Shown here: in pieces, positions 51,460 to 60,992 of the stretch
How the letters are laid out: each line of letters starts with the position of its first letter
Position numbering within the stretch: position 1 is the stretch's first letter
Origin: Pseudogemmobacter humi
Lineage (GTDB): Bacteria; Pseudomonadota; Alphaproteobacteria; Rhodobacterales; Rhodobacteraceae
DNA: 64,000 nt
Assembly (NCBI RefSeq): GCF_900609055.1
Contig: NZ_UXAW01000067.1
Location: 1 to 64,000 of the forward strand
Reading direction: 5' to 3'
Notes under the pieces: generated by a model
Told to the model about the DNA's origin: nothing
Seen by the model: the letters and a program-made list of their open reading frames with translations, nothing else
Database searches by the model: none
Made by a program: the position numbers and the translations under genes

Positions 51460-52872
51460 TCACAAGGGAAGCACCGCGCCCGGGTTCAGGATGCCGGCCG
51501 GATCCAGCGCCGCCTTCACCGCGCGCATCATTGCCAGCCGGGCCGGATCGCCGTAGCGCGCAAGATCGGCGGTCTTCAGCCGGCCGATCCCGTGTTCGGC
51601 CGAGATGCTGCCGTCATATGCCGCCACCATCTCATGCACCGCATCCGACAGCGCGGCGGCAAGCGGCGCGTAATCCCCCCGCCCGTGCCCCCGCGCGGGG
51701 AACAGGTTGAAATGCAGATTGCCGTCGCCGAGATGGCCGAAGCAGTTGATGCGGATGTCGGCCATGGCGCGCAGCCGCTCGCCCGCCGCAGCGATGAAGT
51801 CGGGGATCGCGCCGAGCGGCAGGGAAATGTCGTGGCTGGAGATCGAGCCGATGCGGCGGTTGCCCTCTGGTATCGCCTCGCGCATCGCCCAGAGCTGATC
51901 GGCCTGGGCCTCCGACTGCGCGATCACGCCGTCGAGGGCCAGCCCGGCCCGCGCCGCTTCGTCGTAAATCCCGGCCATGGTGGCCGGGCCGTCCATCAAC
52001 GGCGGCAGGCCGAGTTCCATCAGCACCATCCAGTCCGGCAGCGGATCGAAGGGCGGACGGATGTCATGGCCGGTCTCGGCGAGGAAATCGAAGCCCATGC
52101 GCGAGATCAGCTCGAACCCGCTGACGAGGCCGCCCGCCCGATCCTCGCAAAGCGCGAGCAGGCCCTGCGCGGCGGCGGGAGACGGCACCGCCATGAGCGC
52201 GACCAGCCTCTGCGCGGGCGGCGCGTAAAGCCGCAGGCTCGCGGCGGTGATCACGGCGAGCGTGCCTTCCGAGCCGAGGATCAGATCCCTCAGATCGTAG
52301 CCGGTGTTGTCCTTGCGCAGCCGCTTCAGGCCCCGCATCACCCTGCCATCGGCGAAGACCGCCTCGATCCCGAGGCAAAGCTCGCGCGCGGTGCCGTAGC
52401 GCAACACCTGTGTTCCGCCGGCATTGGTCGCGAGATTGCCGCCGATGGTCGCGGTGCCTTCCGAGGCGAGCGACAACGGGAACAGCCGCCCCGCCTGCCG
52501 CGCCGTGTCCTGCACCGCGGCAAGCGTCATCCCGGCCTCGACAGCGATCACGTTCTCGCCGGGCCAGAGCCCGCGCAAAGCGGTCATCCGCTCCAGCGAC
52601 AGGATCAGCGGCAGCGGGCCGTCGGGCATGACCTGGCCCGAGACGAGGCCGGTGCCGCCGCCCCAGGGCACCACGCCGACGCGCGCGGCATTGCAGGCGC
52701 CAAGGATCGTGGCGACATCCTCGGTGGTTCGGGGGGCGGCGAGCGGACCAGGCCGCCCCTGCCAGCGCCCGCGCGGCTCGGCCAGATGGCGGGGCGCGGC
52801 CTCTCGCAGGGTGCCCTCCGGGAGAAGTGCTGCGAGGCGGGCGCGGAACGGCGCATCGAAGGGATTCAGCAT
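51460..52872 (-). CDS. FAD-binding oxidase, GlcD/D-2-hydroxyacid dehydrogenase type
   Basis: Encodes 470 residues. The PCMH-type FAD domain is seen in VVPWGGGTGLVSGQV and 'LASEGTATIGGNLATNAGGT', and the C-terminal catalytic region in HLGDGNLHFNLF and 'SAEHGIGRLKTADLARYG', as in GlcD and D-lactate or D-2-hydroxyglutarate dehydrogenases. The exact D-hydroxy acid is uncertain; no glcE/glcF partners are adjacent. Confidence 0.9.
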   Translation of the reverse strand: MLNPFDAPFRARLAALLPEGTLREAAPRHLAEPRGRWQGRPGPLAAPRTTEDVATILGACNAARVGVVPWGGGTGLVSGQVMPDGPLPLILSLERMTALRGLWPGENVIAVEAGMTLAAVQDTARQAGRLFPLSLASEGTATIGGNLATNAGGTQVLRYGTARELCLGIEAVFADGRVMRGLKRLRKDNTGYDLRDLILGSEGTLAVITAASLRLYAPPAQRLVALMAVPSPAAAQGLLALCEDRAGGLVSGFELISRMGFDFLAETGHDIRPPFDPLPDWMVLMELGLPPLMDGPATMAGIYDEAARAGLALDGVIAQSEAQADQLWAMREAIPEGNRRIGSISSHDISLPLGAIPDFIAAAGERLRAMADIRINCFGHLGDGNLHFNLFPARGHGRGDYAPLAAALSDAVHEMVAAYDGSISAEHGIGRLKTADLARYGDPARLAMMRAVKAALDPAGILNPGAVLPL

Positions 52873-52900
52873 CAGAATCCTCCGGGCGGCGCGGGTGGCG

Positions 52901-52968
52901 CCGATTTCTTCGAAGAAATCGGTCCGGAGCCTTCGAAGGCTCCGGACCGGAGTTTTTGAAAACTCCGG
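52901..52968. repeat. Three back-to-back palindromes
   Basis: Abutting perfect inverted repeats: 52901-52922 (arms CCGATTTCTTC/GAAGAAATCGG), 52923-52946 (arms TCCGGAGCCTTC/GAAGGCTCCGGA) and 52947-52968 (arms CCGGAGTTTT/AAAACTCCGG). They lie between the GNAT and FAD-oxidase genes on the same strand. In RNA they form consecutive hairpins with no T tract, so processing or stabilisation is more likely than simple termination. Confidence 0.8.
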
Positions 52969-52983
52969 CGCACCGGACGGGTA

Positions 52984-53574
52984 TCAGGCCGGGCCGACAT
53001 CGGTGCGCCCCCGGCGATCGGCGCGCAGGCAGGAATAAAGCACATGGTTGCGCCAGCGGCCGTTGATCTGAAGATAAGCCTGGGCTACGCCCTCGTATTT
53101 GAAGCCGGTCTTTTCCAGCACGCCCCGCGAGGCGGCGTTTTCCGGCAGGCAGGCGGCCTCGATCCGGCTCAGATCCATCCGGGTGAAGGCGTGATGCACC
53201 ACCGCAAGGATCGCCTCGCGCATATAGCCCTGGCGCGCGAAAACCGAGCCGATCCAGTAGCCCAGCGTTCCCGCCTGGGACGGGCCGCGCCGGATGTTGT
53301 CGAGGGTGATCGCGCCCAGAAGCCGCGCATCGCCGCGCCGGATCAGCATCAGGGGCAGCGCGGTGCCCTGGGCCTCGGCACGGCGGGCCCAATAGACCCG
53401 GCTGGTGAAATTGCGCCGCGACAGATGGCCCTCGGACCAGACCGGCTCCCAGGGCGTCAGGAAGGCCTCGCTTTCCGCGCGCAGATCGCTCCACTGCTTC
53501 CAGTCGTCATGCACCGGCAGGCGCAGGGTCATGCGCTCGGTCTCGATCCTGACCCTGCGCGTCAGTCCAAGCAT
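52984..53574 (-). CDS. GNAT acetyltransferase (RimJ/RimL type)
   Basis: Encodes 196 residues starting MLGLTRRVRIETERMTLRLP. ATG 53574 overlaps the M16 peptidase stop (TGATG); the GTG before it is an alternative. The acetyl-CoA region is GPSQAGTLGYWIGSVFARQG followed by YMREAI, with 'ENAASRGVLEKTGFKYEG' typical of N-terminal alanine acetylases of ribosomal proteins. The substrate is not certain. Confidence 0.9.
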   Translation of the reverse strand: MLGLTRRVRIETERMTLRLPVHDDWKQWSDLRAESEAFLTPWEPVWSEGHLSRRNFTSRVYWARRAEAQGTALPLMLIRRGDARLLGAITLDNIRRGPSQAGTLGYWIGSVFARQGYMREAILAVVHHAFTRMDLSRIEAACLPENAASRGVLEKTGFKYEGVAQAYLQINGRWRNHVLYSCLRADRRGRTDVGPA

Positions 53575-54833
53575 CACACCCCCATCCCGGACCGCAGTTC
53601 CTCCAGCCGGGGGGCCCGCGCGACCGGGCCGTAGACCGCCAGCGCCGCCGGGCCGGAGAGGATGCGCCTGCCCTGTTCGAGCACGTCGCCCGTCCCCACC
53701 GCCTCGATCTTCGCCACCACCTCGTCGAGATCGGGCACCCTGCCCCAGACCGACAGCAGCCGCGCGTTGCGCTCGGCCCGGCTCGACGGGCTTTCCAGCC
53801 CCATCAGCATACCCGCGGTGATCTGCGCCTTCGCCCGCGCCACCTCGGCATCCGTCATATCCTGTGCGGCGCGGTTCAGTTCGGCCACCGTCAGCTCGGC
53901 CAGCTCGCCGATCTCGACCGCCGAGGTGCCGGCATAGAGGGTGATATGGCCGGTGTCGTCATAGGCCGCCGATTGCGCATGGATCGTGTAGCAGAGCCCG
54001 CGCTCCTCGCGGATCTTCTGGAACAGGCGCGAGGACATGCCGCCGCCCATCGCCGTGGACCAGACCTGGGCGGCATAGACCGCAGGATCGCGGTAGGAGG
54101 GCGCCTCAAGGTTCAGCGCGAAATGCGCCTGTTCCAGATCCTTCTCCTCGCGCCGCTCGCCCGTGAGGAAGCGCGCCGGTTGTGCCGCGATGCGCCCGAC
54201 CGGGAGCAGCGCGCCGAAGATCCGTTCCGCCTGGGCAAGGATCGCCGCATGATCCACCCCGCCCGCAGCCGAGAGGATCATCCGGTCCGGCCCGTAGTGG
54301 CGCGACACGAAGCGGCGGAAATCCGGCGCATCGAAGGCGGCCACCCGTTCCTCGGGGCCGAGGATGGTGCGGCCGAAGGCCTGGCCGGGGTAGCTGACCT
54401 CATGCAGCCAGTCGAAGATGATATCGTCGGGCGTGTCGTTGGCCTGGCCGATCTCTTGCAGGATCACATGGCGCTCGGTCTCGATATCGTCGCGGTCGAA
54501 CAGCGGGTTGAGCACGATGTCCGAGATCACGTCGAGCGCGCGCGGCACGTCGGCCGAGAGGCAGCGCGCGTAATAGGCGGTCATCTCGCGCGAGGTATAG
54601 GCGTTGATATAGCCGCCGACATCCTCGATCTCTTCGGCGATCCTGAGCGCCGAGCGGGTCGGCGTACCCTTGAACGCCATATGTTCGAGGAAATGGGCGA
54701 CGCCGTTCTCGCCTTCGCCCTCGTGCCGCCCGCCGGCCTCGACCCAGAGCCCGACCGAGGCGGATTTCAGCCCCGGCATGGTCTCGGTCACGATGCGGAA
54801 GCCGTTGGAGAGCGTGTGGATCTGGACGGTCAA
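53574..54833 (-). CDS. M16 family zinc peptidase (processing-peptidase-like)
   Basis: Encodes 419 residues. The inverted zinc motif HFLEH (47-51) and the downstream Glu region (about 117-130) are intact, so it should be active, unlike the paired inactive subunits of some M16 operons. The family resembles mitochondrial processing peptidase. It follows thrC with a 221-base gap. Confidence 0.92.
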   Translation of the reverse strand: MTVQIHTLSNGFRIVTETMPGLKSASVGLWVEAGGRHEGEGENGVAHFLEHMAFKGTPTRSALRIAEEIEDVGGYINAYTSREMTAYYARCLSADVPRALDVISDIVLNPLFDRDDIETERHVILQEIGQANDTPDDIIFDWLHEVSYPGQAFGRTILGPEERVAAFDAPDFRRFVSRHYGPDRMILSAAGGVDHAAILAQAERIFGALLPVGRIAAQPARFLTGERREEKDLEQAHFALNLEAPSYRDPAVYAAQVWSTAMGGGMSSRLFQKIREERGLCYTIHAQSAAYDDTGHITLYAGTSAVEIGELAELTVAELNRAAQDMTDAEVARAKAQITAGMLMGLESPSSRAERNARLLSVWGRVPDLDEVVAKIEAVGTGDVLEQGRRILSGPAALAVYGPVARAPRLEELRSGMGV

Positions 54834-54951
54834 GGCGGCTTTTCCGTTCTGTGGCAGGGGAACCTTTGCGTCTTACTACCGCGGCGGCGCGGGGAAAAGG
54901 GCGAAGGCGCTTTGCCTGGCCTGATGGCGGGACCGCCGGGCAGAGCCCGGC

Positions 54952-55023
54952 GCGGGGGCCCTGCCCCCGCCGGCCGCGCCAAGGCGCGGCCTTCCCCCGG
55001 GGTATTTTCCTCAGGATGAAAGG
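54952..55023 (+). repeat. Dispersed GTATTT element, copy 5 (full)
   Basis: Hairpin GGGGGC/GCCCCC, then a GC-rich hairpin GGCCGCGCC/GGCGCGGCC, then CTTCCCCCGGGGTATTTTCC and TCAGGATGAA. This copy shows the three-part layout most clearly. It lies downstream of thrC, on the strand opposite to it. Confidence 0.65.
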
Positions 55024-55054
55024 CGCAGGCTTTCCGACGGAGAAAGAGTCGGCG

Positions 55055-56437
55055 TCAGCCGAGGCGGTCGCGGATCAGCGTTTTCAGGGCGCCGAGATCG
55101 TTCGGGGCGCGGGTCACCCTTTCGGGGCGGGCGAACAGATCGGCCATGCGCGGCGGCAGGCCGGGGCGGATCCCGGTCGCGCGTTCCACCGCATCGGGGA
55201 ATTTCGCCGGATGGGCGGTGGCGAGCGTGACCATCGCGCCCTGCTCCTGTTCCTGCGCCACTTTCACCGCCACTGCGGAATGCGGGCACAAAAGCTCGCC
55301 CGTCGCCTTGTAAGCCGAGGCGATGGTGGCGAGGGTCTCTTCCTCGGAGGCGCGGCCCGACAGGAAGGTCGCGCGCAGAGCGGAGAGCGCGGGTTCGGGA
55401 ATGGTGAAGCCGCCGGATTGCTTCAGCCCCTCCATCAGCGCGGCCACCGCGGCACCGTCGCGGCCCAAAGCCTCGAACAGGGCGCGTTCGAAATTCGACG
55501 AGACCTGGATGTCCATCGAAGGCGAGATCGACGGAGCGACCCCGGTGGTGCGGTATTCGCCGGATTTCAGCGCGCGGTCGAGAATGTCGTTCTGATTGGT
55601 CGCGATCACCAGCCGGCCGATCGGCAGCCCCATGCGCTTCGCGATGTAACCCGCGAAAATGTCGCCGAAATTGCCGGTCGGCACGGTGAAGCTGACCTCG
55701 CGATGCGGGGCGCCGAGCGCGAGGCCGGCGTGGAAGTAATAGACCACCTGGGCCAGCACCCGCGCCCAGTTGATCGAATTGACCCCCGCGAGGCGCACCC
55801 CATCGCGGAAGTCGAAATCGTTGAACATATCCTTGAGCCGGGCCTGGCAATCGTCGAAATCACCGTCGAGCGCGAGGGCGTGGACATTGGCCTCGGAGGG
55901 CGTGGTCATCTGGCGGCGCTGCACGTCCGAGACCCGGCCATGCGGGAACAGGATGAACACATCGACGTTCGACAGGCCCCGGAACGCCTCGATCGCGGCC
56001 GAGCCGGTATCCCCCGAGGTGGCGCCGACGATGGTGATCCGCTCGCCCGATTTCGCGAGCGCCGCCTGCATCATCTGGCCGATGAGCTGCATGGCGAAAT
56101 CCTTGAACGCCAGCGTCGGGCCGTGGAACAGCTCCATCAGGAAATGCTGCGGGCCAAGCTGCACCAGCGGCGCGCGGGCGATATGGCCGAAGCCTTCGTA
56201 GGCCTTCGCGATCAGCCCGCGGAATTCGTCATCACCGAAAAAATCGCCGATGAAGGGCTTCATCACCCGGAAGGCCAGATCCTCGTAGGACAGGCCCGCC
56301 ATGGCCGCGATCTCGTCTCTGGACAGTTGCGGCACGGTTTCGGGCACGTAAAGCCCGCCATCGCGCGCCAGCCCCGTCATCATCGCCTCGCCGAAGCCCA
56401 GCACCGGCGCCTGGCCGCGTGTCGAGATATATCGCAT
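55055..56437 (-). CDS. thrC: Threonine synthase
   Basis: Encodes 460 residues. PLP-dependent conversion of homoserine phosphate to threonine; the Schiff-base lysine is K112 in LAFKDFAMQ, with GATSGDTGSAAIEAF and VPTGNFGDIFAGY completing the PLP site. It follows surf1, as in related cta clusters. Confidence 0.95.
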   Translation of the reverse strand: MRYISTRGQAPVLGFGEAMMTGLARDGGLYVPETVPQLSRDEIAAMAGLSYEDLAFRVMKPFIGDFFGDDEFRGLIAKAYEGFGHIARAPLVQLGPQHFLMELFHGPTLAFKDFAMQLIGQMMQAALAKSGERITIVGATSGDTGSAAIEAFRGLSNVDVFILFPHGRVSDVQRRQMTTPSEANVHALALDGDFDDCQARLKDMFNDFDFRDGVRLAGVNSINWARVLAQVVYYFHAGLALGAPHREVSFTVPTGNFGDIFAGYIAKRMGLPIGRLVIATNQNDILDRALKSGEYRTTGVAPSISPSMDIQVSSNFERALFEALGRDGAAVAALMEGLKQSGGFTIPEPALSALRATFLSGRASEEETLATIASAYKATGELLCPHSAVAVKVAQEQEQGAMVTLATAHPAKFPDAVERATGIRPGLPPRMADLFARPERVTRAPNDLGALKTLIRDRLG

Positions 56438-56448
56438 GTCTCAAGCCC

Positions 56449-57114
56449 TCAGATCTTTCGCGCCCTGATACGCCAGAGCCAGCCCAGTGTCATCCCTGCC
56501 CAGACGATGGCAAGCCCGAACCAGGTCACCGCATAGCCGAGGTGATCGTTGCGGAAGGCCGCGGTCGCGGGCAGAGGCGTGATGCCGTCGCCGGTCGGCT
56601 CGCGGGCGATCACCATCACCGGCTCGGTTTGCAGCCAGGCCGACATGGCGTCCACATCGCGGCCGAACCACAGATTCGCCGCCGGATCGGGCGCGGGCGT
56701 GGCCGAGGTCATATCGTCGGGCCAGTTCAGATTGCCGGTGACGCTGGCCTCGCGCGGCGGGCGGGGGGTGTCGCGTTCCGCCTCGGGGACATAGCCGCGG
56801 TCGATCAGGATCATCCGGCCCGCATCGGTGCGGAAGGCGGCGACGATGCGAAAACCCGGGCCCCATTCGCGGGTCGAGGTCAGCACATGCGCCTCGGCCC
56901 CGGTGAAGGCGCCCGAAACCCGCACCGGGCGGTAACGGTCGGTGGTGAAATCGGGGCGTTCGGGCAGCGCGACCGGATCGGCGGCGATCATCGCCTCGGC
57001 CTTCGCGATCTCACCCAGTTTCCAGTCGAGCCGCGAAAGCTGCCAGAAGCCGAGCGACATCAGCACCGCCGTGCCCGCCAGCCCGATCACCAGAGCGAAA
57101 ATTATCTGCCGCAT
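56449..57114 (-). CDS. SURF1-family cytochrome oxidase assembly protein
   Basis: Encodes 221 residues with membrane spans at both ends (about 4-22 and 192-212) and a periplasmic middle. GFWQLSRLDWKL, the 'ILIDRGYVP' block, NLWFGRDVDAM and the ending GYAVTWFGLAIVW are SURF1 features. It helps insert haem a into the aa3 oxidase. Located between ctaE and thrC. Confidence 0.92.
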   Translation of the reverse strand: MRQIIFALVIGLAGTAVLMSLGFWQLSRLDWKLGEIAKAEAMIAADPVALPERPDFTTDRYRPVRVSGAFTGAEAHVLTSTREWGPGFRIVAAFRTDAGRMILIDRGYVPEAERDTPRPPREASVTGNLNWPDDMTSATPAPDPAANLWFGRDVDAMSAWLQTEPVMVIAREPTGDGITPLPATAAFRNDHLGYAVTWFGLAIVWAGMTLGWLWRIRARKI

Positions 57115-57123
57115 CCCGGCCCC

Positions 57124-57159
57124 CGGAAAAGAAAGCGCGGGCCCGGTCGGGGCCCGCGC
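57124..57159 (-). terminator. Rho-independent terminator after ctaE
   Basis: On the minus strand: 10-bp stem GCGCGGGCCC/GGGCCCGCGC with a five-base loop, then TTTCTTTTCC. It lies between ctaE and surf1, so surf1-thrC expression may need read-through. Confidence 0.7.
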
Positions 57160-57183
57160 GGGATCGTCCGTCGCCCGGGCGCC

Positions 57184-58014
57184 TTACTGGCCCCAGACGT
57201 AGATCGCGAAGAACAGGAACAGCCAGACCACATCGACGAAGTGCCAGTACCAGGCGGCGGCCTCGAAGCCGACATGATTGTCCTGCGTGAAATGGCCCCG
57301 CATCGCCCGCATCAGGCAGACGAAAAGGAAGATCGTGCCGACGATCACGTGGAAGCCGTGGAAGCCGGTCGCCATGAAGAAGATGCCGCCGTAGACCGAG
57401 GGCTCGCCGTTGATGTTGTTGGCGAAGCCGAAGGCGGCATGGCTGTATTCATAGGCCTGGAGGAAGGTGAAGATCACCCCGAGGATCACCCCGATGGTCA
57501 GGCCCTGGATCAGATCCTTGCGGTTGTTCTCATGCACCAGGGCATGGTGCGCCCAGGTCACCGCGCAGCCGGACAGCAAGAGGATCAGCGTGTTGATCAG
57601 CGGCAGATGCCAGGGATCGAAGGTCTCGATGCCGACCGGCGGCCAGACGCCGTCGACCCAGGGAGAGCCATCGGTCATCGGATAGAGGCGGTTCTTGAAG
57701 AAGGCCCAGAACCAGGCGACGAAGAACATCACCTCGGACATGATGAACAGGATCATCCCGTAGCGCAGGCCGATCCGCACCACCGGAGTGTGATCGCCGG
57801 TCTGGCCCTCGTGCACCACGTCGGACCACCAGGCGAACATGGTGTAAAGCACCATGGCGAGGCCGATCAGGAACATCCAGGGATGGTTGTTCTCGACATT
57901 GGGCGAGATCCACAGCACGAGGCCGAACAGCATGACGAAGGCCCCGACCGCCCCCATGAAGGGCCAGATCGACGGTGGCAGGATATGGTAATCGTGGTTC
58001 TTTGCGTGGGCCAT
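57184..58014 (-). CDS. ctaE: Cytochrome c oxidase subunit III
   Basis: Encodes 276 residues with seven spans; the N-terminus reads [20 protein letters not shown]. Conserved Glu in [17 protein letters not shown] and the C-terminal [13 protein letters not shown] and [16 protein letters not shown] are typical. Gene order ctaC-ctaB-x-ctaG-ctaE matches Paracoccus and Rhodobacter. Confidence 0.96.
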   Translation of the reverse strand: MAHAKNHDYHILPPSIWPFMGAVGAFVMLFGLVLWISPNVENNHPWMFLIGLAMVLYTMFAWWSDVVHEGQTGDHTPVVRIGLRYGMILFIMSEVMFFVAWFWAFFKNRLYPMTDGSPWVDGVWPPVGIETFDPWHLPLINTLILLLSGCAVTWAHHALVHENNRKDLIQGLTIGVILGVIFTFLQAYEYSHAAFGFANNINGEPSVYGGIFFMATGFHGFHVIVGTIFLFVCLMRAMRGHFTQDNHVGFEAAAWYWHFVDVVWLFLFFAIYVWGQ

Positions 58015-58055
58015 GGCCGGTTCCGTTCCCTCGTATCCCTTTCAGGCGTGTCTTC

Positions 58056-58646
58056 TTAATTCGCGGCGGTGGAAGCCGCCGCCCCCCCGGCATCGGCCTG
58101 CCCGGCGGGCAGATCGGTGACGTGGAATGTATAGCTCAGCGTGATCTCTTTCAGAAGCCGTCCCTCGGGATCGTCCATGATCGAGGGATCGACGTAGAAG
58201 CTGACCGGCATCGACACCCGTTCGCCCGGTTGCAGGACCTGCTGCTCGAAGCAGAAGCAATGCACCTTCACGAAATAGCCGCCCGCGGAATAGGGCGCCA
58301 CATTGTAGCTGGCGGTGCCCGCAATGGCGCGGTCGGTCGGGTTGTAGGCCTCGTAGAAGGCGAGCCCGTTCTCGCCGATGCGGATCTGCATCTCGGGCAC
58401 CGCGGGGCGGAACTCCCAGGGCATGCCGGCGGCCAGCGAGGCGTCGAAGCGCAGGGTGATCCGGCGGTCGAGCATGTTGTGCGATTCCGTCTCGGCCACG
58501 CCGGTGGTGCCGCCGAAGCCCGTGACGCGGCAGAACCAGTCGTAGAACGGCACCGCCGCGAAGGACAGCGACACCATCAGCGCCACCACGCCGACAAGGA
58601 TCAGCGCGGTCTTCTTCTGGGCGGCGGGGGCCTGGCGCTGGCTCAT
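58056..58646 (-). CDS. ctaG: Cytochrome c oxidase assembly protein (Cox11/CtaG)
   Basis: Encodes 196 residues: one N-terminal span, then a periplasmic copper-binding domain. The Cu ligands are in KVHCFCFEQQ (C-F-C) plus the Cys in WFCRVTGFGG. It inserts CuB into subunit I. It overlaps the small upstream gene by 4 bases. Confidence 0.95.
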   Translation of the reverse strand: MSQRQAPAAQKKTALILVGVVALMVSLSFAAVPFYDWFCRVTGFGGTTGVAETESHNMLDRRITLRFDASLAAGMPWEFRPAVPEMQIRIGENGLAFYEAYNPTDRAIAGTASYNVAPYSAGGYFVKVHCFCFEQQVLQPGERVSMPVSFYVDPSIMDDPEGRLLKEITLSYTFHVTDLPAGQADAGGAAASTAAN

Positions 58647-58864
58647 TGCGGGGTGCCCTCCGGAGCGGTTTCCGGGGCGGTGTCTGCGGCGGGGGCCAGT
58701 TCCGGCCGGACCGTGTGATCATAGCCCTGCATCGGATCGCCGCGCTGCACCTTGACCACGGTCAGCGCGAAGACCAGCGCCACGAAACCGGCCAGCAGCA
58801 GCGCCACGCCGAGATTGCGCCCGAAGCGGCGCTTGTGCAGATCATGGGTCGGTTGCAGGGCCAT
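58643..58864 (-). CDS. Small CoxF-like membrane protein
   Basis: Encodes 73 residues with one span (LGVALLLAGFVALVFALTVV) and a polar periplasmic tail. It fills the place of the small gene (called coxF or orf3) between ctaB and ctaG in related bacteria and ends in an ATGA overlap with ctaG. It probably has an accessory role in oxidase assembly. Confidence 0.75.
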   Translation of the reverse strand: MALQPTHDLHKRRFGRNLGVALLLAGFVALVFALTVVKVQRGDPMQGYDHTVRPELAPAADTAPETAPEGTPQ

Positions 58865-58867
58865 GGC

Positions 58868-59812
58868 TCACCAGCCTCCCAGACCATAGGGGCGCAGCGC
58901 GGTTTCCGCGAGGAAGGCGCCGAAATGCAGGAAGAGATAGAGGATCGAGAAGCCGAAGAACTTCTTCTCGACGCGGTAGCCATCGGCGGTGGCGGTTTCC
59001 TCGTCGCGGCGCCGGATGCGGAAGGCGCCGAAGAGGAAGACCGCGTTGAGCACCACCGCGACCGTCAGCGTGAGCGGACCGCCGATCGGGGTCATCGCCG
59101 CCCACAGGGGCACCGGGATCAGGAGGAGCGTGTAGACGAGGATATGCTTGCGGGTCGAGGCCTTGCCGTGGGTCACGGTCAGCATCGGCACCTTCGCCTT
59201 GTCGTAATCGCTGTTGATGAACAGGGCCAGCGCCCAGAAATGCGGCGGCGTCCACATGAAGATCAGCGCGAACATCAGCACGGCCTCAAGGCTGACCGAG
59301 CCGGTCGCGGCGACCCAGCCGATCATCGGCGGGAAAGCCCCCGCCGCGCCGCCGATCACGATGTTCTGCGGCGTCCAGCGCTTGAGCCACATCGTATAGA
59401 TCACGACGTAGAAGAAGATGGTGAAGGCCAGAAGCGCGCCCGCAAGGATATTGGTCGCCAGCGCCAGCATCGCCACCGAGATGCCCGAGAGCGCGAGCCC
59501 GAGGCCGAGCGCCTCGCCCGGCTCGATCCTTCCGGCGGGGACCGGGCGGCTCTGGGTGCGGCGCATCACCCGGTCGATATCGGCGTCCCACCACATGTTC
59601 AGCGCCCCCGAGGCCCCTGCCCCGAGCGCGATGAACAGGATCGCGCAGAACGCCTCGACCGGATGCAGCCGCACCGGCGCGACCATCAGCCCGACCAGCG
59701 CGGTGAAGACGACCAGCGACATCACGCGCGGCTTCAGAAGCTGCACGTAATCGCCGAAGCTCCCGTCGCCGGGGCCGGTCGCAGAGCGCTCATAAGAGCC
59801 GATGTCGCTCAT
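58868..59812 (-). CDS. ctaB: Haem O synthase (protohaem IX farnesyltransferase)
   Basis: Encodes 314 residues with about nine spans. The prenyltransferase Asp-rich region NMWWDADIDRVMRRTQSRP (N-x-x-x-D-x-x-D) and the second YDKAK region are intact. It makes haem O, which CtaA then converts to haem A. Three bases separate it from the small CoxF-like gene. Confidence 0.95.
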   Translation of the reverse strand: MSDIGSYERSATGPGDGSFGDYVQLLKPRVMSLVVFTALVGLMVAPVRLHPVEAFCAILFIALGAGASGALNMWWDADIDRVMRRTQSRPVPAGRIEPGEALGLGLALSGISVAMLALATNILAGALLAFTIFFYVVIYTMWLKRWTPQNIVIGGAAGAFPPMIGWVAATGSVSLEAVLMFALIFMWTPPHFWALALFINSDYDKAKVPMLTVTHGKASTRKHILVYTLLLIPVPLWAAMTPIGGPLTLTVAVVLNAVFLFGAFRIRRRDEETATADGYRVEKKFFGFSILYLFLHFGAFLAETALRPYGLGGW

Positions 59813-59885
59813 TCATCCCACCTTAGCCTGGACTTCAGGCCCCGCCGGCAAGGACGGGGCCGTGGTCTGGGGAACCGATCCGGGT

Positions 59886-60821
59886 TCAGTCGTTCGCGGC
59901 CAGATCCACCGCGGCGGGGGCCACGGCCGCCGCATCGGCGGTCAGCGCCACATTGCCGGCCAGCGCGTCCTGGGTCCAGGCCTGGTAGACCTCGGGCGAG
60001 ACCACCTTCACCGTGATCGGCATGAAGGCATGGTCCTTGCCGCAAAGTTCCGAGCACTGGCCGAAATAGATCCCCTCGCGGTCGGCGGCGAACCAGGCCA
60101 GCGCGAGGCGGCCGGGCACCGCGTCCTGTTTCACCGCGAAGGCCGGGATGGTCCAGGAATGGATCACGTCGGCGGCGGTGATCTGGAGCAGCACTTTCGC
60201 GCCGCGCGGCACCACCATGGCGTTGTCGACCGCCAGCAGGAACTGGTCTCTGGTGTAGCCCGCGTCGATCAGGCCCTTCTCGGCCTCGGGCGTCAGGGTG
60301 GCGTCGCCGCCCCAGTTCAGCCCGCCGATCATGTAGCTGTCGAAAGAAAGCGCGCTGCCGCCCTCATCCACCACCTGGGGGTATTCGTAGTTCCAGTACC
60401 ACTGGTTGCCGGTGATCTTGATCACCACCTCGCCCTCGGGGAAGGTCTGCTGCTTTTGCAGTTCGGGGATCGAGAAGGCGCCGATCACGATCAGGACCAG
60501 GATCGGAATCACCGTCCAGGCGATTTCCAGCGGCGTGTTATGGGTGAATTTGCGCGGCACCGGATTGGCGCGGCTGTTGAAGCGCAGGATCACGATCAGG
60601 ATCATCAGCAGGACGAAGATCGTGATCGCCGTGATGATATACAGGACCATATCGTCCAGCCAGTGCTGGCCCACCGCCAGATCGGTCGCGGCCGGCTGGA
60701 AATGGATGCCCTTCGGTTCCGGCTGGCCGACGATTTCAAGCGCCTGCGCCATGGCCGAACCCGAGGCCACCGCCACCAAGCCCGCGAGGGCAGCGCCCTT
60801 CAGATACGTCATCACACGCAT
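59886..60821 (-). CDS. ctaC: Cytochrome c oxidase subunit II
   Basis: Encodes 311 residues from ATG 60821 (GGGAAG upstream). A signal peptide ends near AMAQA, then two spans, then the CuA domain with ligands His (VIHSWTIP), [12 protein letters not shown] (two Cys, Glu backbone, His, Met). First gene of the cta cluster, divergent from tldD. Confidence 0.96.
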   Translation of the reverse strand: MRVMTYLKGAALAGLVAVASGSAMAQALEIVGQPEPKGIHFQPAATDLAVGQHWLDDMVLYIITAITIFVLLMILIVILRFNSRANPVPRKFTHNTPLEIAWTVIPILVLIVIGAFSIPELQKQQTFPEGEVVIKITGNQWYWNYEYPQVVDEGGSALSFDSYMIGGLNWGGDATLTPEAEKGLIDAGYTRDQFLLAVDNAMVVPRGAKVLLQITAADVIHSWTIPAFAVKQDAVPGRLALAWFAADREGIYFGQCSELCGKDHAFMPITVKVVSPEVYQAWTQDALAGNVALTADAAAVAPAAVDLAAND

Positions 60822-60992
60822 GTTTCTTCCCGCTTTTGGGTGCGGCCTGGTGCCGCTGCCTTGCGAACCCCCGCCCTTGCGGTCAGGAATCCCTTTGTTT
60901 CCGCCGATGTTCAAACCATATTGGGGGGGAAACGACAAGAGAAACCATTGCGGCAAAAGGCCCCGGGTTGATCTGCATCAAGGACGATATGA

